From Nephrocerus scutellatus (Eukaryota; Arthropoda; Insecta; Diptera; Pipunculidae): 64,000 bases of DNA. The stretch's first letter is position 1. Each line of letters starts with the position of its first letter. This document shows positions 60,270 to 64,000 of this stretch, piece after piece. Made by a program: the position numbers and the translations under genes. Location of the stretch: NCBI GenBank assembly GCA_947095585.1, contig OX352765.1:27372254-27436253 (forward strand), given 5' to 3'. Below the pieces are notes generated by a model that saw only the letters and a program-made list of their open reading frames with translations, searched no databases and had not been told where the DNA came from.

Positions 60270-61215
60270 TGTAGGCAGAGCACGTGAAACGTGTAGAAGG
60301 CATAACTTTGCTTTCTATTAATTTTTTCATAATGATAAGTGAAAAACAAATAAGTTCTGCCAATAAATAAGGCTTTTTAATTATCGAACAATTCATCCGG
60401 CTTTTTATCATAACTCCGACATCAATTCATAAGCCAACGTTTAGCGTTCATTCAACCCTCGAGACAAAGAAATCAGAAAACACGGATACAAGAAACAATA
60501 ATTGTATGTAGGAGACCACAATTGAAAGTCCAAATACACCAAATTATTATAACTGACTGCTCTTTTGGCTTAAAAATAGACGGGAAGTGGGGAACATGAA
60601 AACGTAAGAACTGAATAATATGTTCGTGCAATCCGCTTAAAGCTAACACGGAACTGCCCGAAGTCAAAATAAAATCCTAAACTGGCTAGCAACGGAATCA
60701 GTAGCAAGCAACAAACAAACAACGAAAAACGATCAATCAACCAACGCAGGCTAAAAATGGCGCGCAGTTCAAGTTCAAAATCCCGCTTGGCTTTAACTAC
60801 GAAACGACTGGGGAATGTACAGCATCTGTTCTAGGCGAAGTGTTCTCCTCCGACAATGTCCGCATATGGCTTGATGCTGTCTATGAGTAAGAATCACTTA
60901 CTTTATTCTGCAGTATGAGAGACAGGTTTGTGCTAGAAAGCCGTTTTCTTAGCTTTGTGAACGCCATAAAGTCGATTATGTAGTTGCCGCGTAAAGCGCT
61001 TGCACACACGCTTCTCTTTTAATGTCATTAATCGTGAAGGTCGTTGTCGGCTTCGTCGGTTTAATGTAAATTGTCTGTTCTCGATCAGGTTGCGCCGTCA
61101 CTTTTCGTTGTCTTTCACACAATGAAACCCGGAAAGTCGTTCAGTGCGTCGGTCATAGGCCCTCAGCAGTTCCATGACAATGCAAATGCGTCATAGCGTT
61201 CAAAAAATATCAGTT
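60270..61215. other. No gene recognised; upstream of the gene at 61327
   Basis: The stretch 60700-61200 is less AT-rich and repeat-free. It is the likely upstream control region of the next gene; no specific site is claimed. Confidence 0.4.
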
Positions 61216-61220
61216 TTTGA

Positions 61221-61227
61221 TATAAAA
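61221..61227 (+). promoter_or_regulatory. TATA box of the gene at 61327
   Basis: TATAAAA, 106 bases ahead of the start codon. Confidence 0.7.
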
Positions 61228-61326
61228 CGGAGTGGTACATGAGGAATCGGCATCAAATTTTAAGCATTAACGCTTCAAGTAACACAGACAGACTAAAAGG
61301 ACGATTTGAAAATCCAAACAGAAAAA

Positions 61327-61635
61327 ATGTTCAAGTTTGTAAGTATTATCGTCTGCTGAAAGAATCCAACTATGAAACCTAATTTATTCTCGCCATTTCA
61401 CCAGGTGGTGTTACTCGTTGTTGTCGCAATTGCTGCTGCTGGTTTCGTCAGCCCGGTGGTCTATGAAGCAGCTCCAGTCGCCAGTGGGTACGAGTACCAG
61501 CATACCATTGAGACACCAGACTACGTCAATCACGCTTCTGTTAGTGCCCCACTGAATGGATTTGTTCGCTCATATGCCTCACCGTTGGTCAAGTCATTCT
61601 ATGCGGAGCCGGCCATTTACCCTCAGGTATGGTAA
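61327..61635 (+). CDS. Small secreted cuticle-like protein
   Basis: Exon 1 is 61327-61338 (MFKF), the intron 61339-61404 (gtaagt...accag), and exon 2 61405-61635; 80 residues. Residues 5 to about 17 (VVLLVVVAIAAAG) complete a signal peptide. The mature part has no PTAVSHQSQ core; it carries FVSPVVYEAAPVASGYEYQH and ends SFYAEPAIYPQVW. The four-codon first exon, phase-0 intron and TATA promoter match the retinin-like genes, so it probably belongs to the same wider set of small cuticle genes. Its precise family is not recognised. AATAAA lies at 61703-61708. Confidence 0.82.
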
Positions 61636-61702
61636 GCGGCGCGTGCACAGATTTACAACAGAAAGTGACACCCTGGACAAGATACAATGATATTAATAAT
61701 AC

Positions 61703-61708
61703 AATAAA
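61703..61708 (+). terminator. Polyadenylation signal of the gene at 61327
   Basis: AATAAA, repeated (AATAAATAAATAAA), 68 bases past the stop codon. Confidence 0.7.
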
Positions 61709-61719
61709 TAAATAAATGC

Positions 61720-63295
61720 AAATGTAAAGACGTGAAACACTGGGATTGCTGTAGGTTTTTCTATTCAACTCGCTGAAATAGACTTCATGAATCAATTAAC
61801 ATGTGTGACATTGTTCCGGGATTGCTGCATAAATTCGATTAGTTTTTCTGCACCAATACGAAATTCCATTGCATGTACCGAAAGTTCCTTTTCTGGATGA
61901 TTTAATGCCTCAAGGAAAGGAGTCATATTGTTTGTTGAGTGTACGTAGGATGAGTGATCTTTTGATATATGAGTACGTTGGTTAATGTTGCTTTTTCTTC
62001 TCTGCATACAAGTTAAAGCAAGTTTACCCAATATGGAGTACGAAAGTCTGCGATTTCTGATTAAAAACTACGAGTAAGTTTGACTCTTGATGGCAACTGT
62101 TCTCTGATCAAACATCAAACACTCCCAAAAAGAGATCCCTTTATTTTCCCCATCAATTTCAATGTCTTCATCCTGGAACCATATTTTCGGTACCCAAGGT
62201 ACGGGTGTTCAACAGATCTATGGTACGAGGGTTGATTGTTAAGGTCATGGCCTACCTTACAAAAAGTTCTCCCAACATTCTAAGTGTGACTCTCTTTAAA
62301 CGTGGACAAACTTCAGTTATTAAGGAAAACGTTGAAAAAAAGCCTACATTGATGATTGGATACCGAAAGATAAGGAAGATCAGTGGCATTTTGTATGAAC
62401 GGATTTTAATTGTCATCCAAAACGAACTTGGTTCTCCAAGATTTCTGCGAGAATGATTTTACAACTAATTTTAGTTAAACAAAAACGCAATCTATTGAAA
62501 CTATCCCGAAAGTGTGTGCAACTGTTTCGAATCGATCTAGAATATGGATGAGACAAGGATTTATCGCAGAATCCCGAAGACACAACCAAAAGTGTAGAGA
62601 GAATCTGCATCACCAGTGCGGAAGAAGGGTGAAGTTTAACTACCGCCAGATAAAGTAATAGCATCAGTTTGTTGAGACGAAAATGGAAACTTCATGGCCT
62701 ATAAAGGGTCAATGAAAAGGTTTCGAGAATAAATAAAAAAAAAACTGTTAAATAGAATGCCTTTACATCATTCAGTACAATGCACGCCGACACACGTCGT
62801 GTCAAAAAAATGCTAAAATCCATAGCTCTGGGTTTGAATTAGTCCCTATTAGTCTGATCTCACTCCGTGACACTTTTATTCGTATTTCAATCTAAAAATA
62901 ACATATAGAGGACAACGAATTTAAACGAATGTAGAGGTCGGATGGATATAAGAAATAAAAAGGGCATTGAGCTCAGAGGTGATTCTGATCGTATTTTTGG
63001 GTCGGTTTGCAAACATTTCATTCCATCCTCTTATTATATTATAAATAGTCTAGGGTACTTACTACCTTCATAATTAAGTTATTCGATGGCATGAATGCAG
63101 CGACGTTATATTCAAAGCCTTAGCTTTAGAACATTAATAGATAATAATCAGAGTTTGTTAAGATTTGGTATTTATGATGGCAATGAACTTTTACATTTCT
63201 TGTTTCTTCCTTGTAGTTCGATATTATTTCGATCACATCACATAGGCATTATAGTAGAACAGTATCTAGAATAGAAATCGCTAAACTAACTCCAC
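61720..63295. other. No gene recognised
   Basis: Open frames at 61792-62031 (-), 62205-62456 (+) and 62413-62664 (-) are unrecognised and show no splice or promoter context. Confidence 0.45.
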
Positions 63296-63299
63296 GCTT

Positions 63300-64000
63300 C
63301 GTCGATTTTGACGGAGGCATTTGAAACAGTTTACAGAATATGTGTATTCGGGATAACATTATTAAATTTAGCCTTAAAATGTATACAGATGCCACCTGAA
63401 TAGCATGCTTCCAATATAAAGTAAGCGCCGTCTTCATCACCAATAGAGGTGTCAGAGAGGGTTTCACACACTACTCTTTCTGGCCGTTCTTGACAGCGTC
63501 ACAGTACAAAAAATCATCGAAGCACCTAATCACATCCAATGGCATTTCGATATCGACGACGACGATTTTGACAAACATTCACTGGAAATGAGGAAAACTA
63601 GGGAGACTAACTATAAACGCATAAAAAGTTGGGTTAATATCAATGACTTCAAAACCGAACTGATCCGGATTGATAGCCAACAACTCACAGACGTTGTTCC
63701 TGAAAGACGTGAGTGTTTGAAATGTAAATCATTTCTGCTACTTGGGAAGTTTTTTTTACAACGGATGGTGGCTTTAGGCGGACATTAAAGCCTGAATTAA
63801 CAAAGAACGACATGCATTCAACTCACTGCAAAATGTTTGATGTTTTGAAATGATATTGACCATCTCTAAGCGTCCCAAACTTGGCTTGGCATTAACATAA
63901 GCGTTATGTCAGTTCTTCTTTACGGCAGCGAAACTTTGGGAGTAATGGAGCATCTGTCCAGCAAACTTAAGGTCTTCGTTAACAAAAGCGTCTGAGGCGG
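63300..64000 (+). mobile_element. LINE RT fragment, cut by the window end
   Basis: Broken frames give EAFETVYRI, MYTDAT, then NRGVREGFTHYSFWPFLTAS, which aligns to the 'GVRQGCxLSPxLF' palm block. Later comes DDDDFDKHS with KRIKSWVNINDFKTELIRID. It ends with SVLLYGSETLGVMEHLSSKL at 63910-63970, the 'VLLYGSETW' C-terminal motif. The order and motifs recall the fragment at 18070-18445. It continues beyond 64000. Confidence 0.7.

Noticed and set aside
1..64000. CRISPR arrays, rRNA, intact tRNA genes, bacterial operons, defence systems
   Set aside because: Looked for and not seen; the sequence is of animal nuclear type.

Overview
The window reads as a piece of a higher-fly (cyclorrhaphan dipteran) nuclear genome. 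It is AT-rich, its genes have short introns, and it carries many dead transposable elements. Its recognisable genes are small retinin-like cuticle protein genes of the kind known from Drosophila and tephritid fruit flies. A DD41D mariner of the type described as 'rosa' from a tephritid would fit a fruit fly. Species assignment is inference; nothing here fixes it.

The genes lie in the right half. There are six apparently intact two-exon genes: 28851-29255 (+), 34492-35005 (-), 35743-36282 (+), 54443-54872 (-), 55728-56198 (+) and 61327-61635 (+). One broken copy lies at 49123-49551 (-). All share one design: a TATA box, a first coding exon of only four codons (MFKL, MFKI or MFKF), a phase-0 intron of 66-90 bases, and a second exon with the rest of a signal peptide plus the mature protein. 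Five of the six carry the retinin-like core (PTAVSHQSQ). Four of these form two head-to-head pairs, 34.5-36.3 kb and 54.4-56.2 kb, whose members resemble each other closely. The sixth (61.3 kb) has the same architecture but lacks the core. Their likely job is secretion from epidermis into cuticle or the corneal surface.

The rest is mostly transposon debris. I see: a DD41D mariner with both inverted repeats and one frameshift (13783-15084); a small fragment of another mariner (961-1115); two pogo/Tigger-like fragments (20735-20967, 44347-44810); six pieces of one RTE-like LINE (plus a 61-base match to it at 57235-57295); about a dozen pieces of Jockey/CR1-like, R1/LOA-like and other LINEs; three copies of a tRNA-headed SINE with an (ATT)n tail; and four copies of an unclassified mobile repeat built around an internal 110-121-base tandem unit. 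There is also a 142-143-base tandem array (46350-46915), a 13-base minisatellite (45880-45944) and several degenerate minisatellites.

Large stretches between these hold nothing I can name. No rRNA, intact tRNA, CRISPR array or bacterial-type feature was seen. The most interesting items are the inverted gene pairs with near-identical introns, the pseudogene that lost exactly its splice donor, the 61-base block shared upstream of the pseudogene and its intact relative, and the mobile tandem-repeat family.
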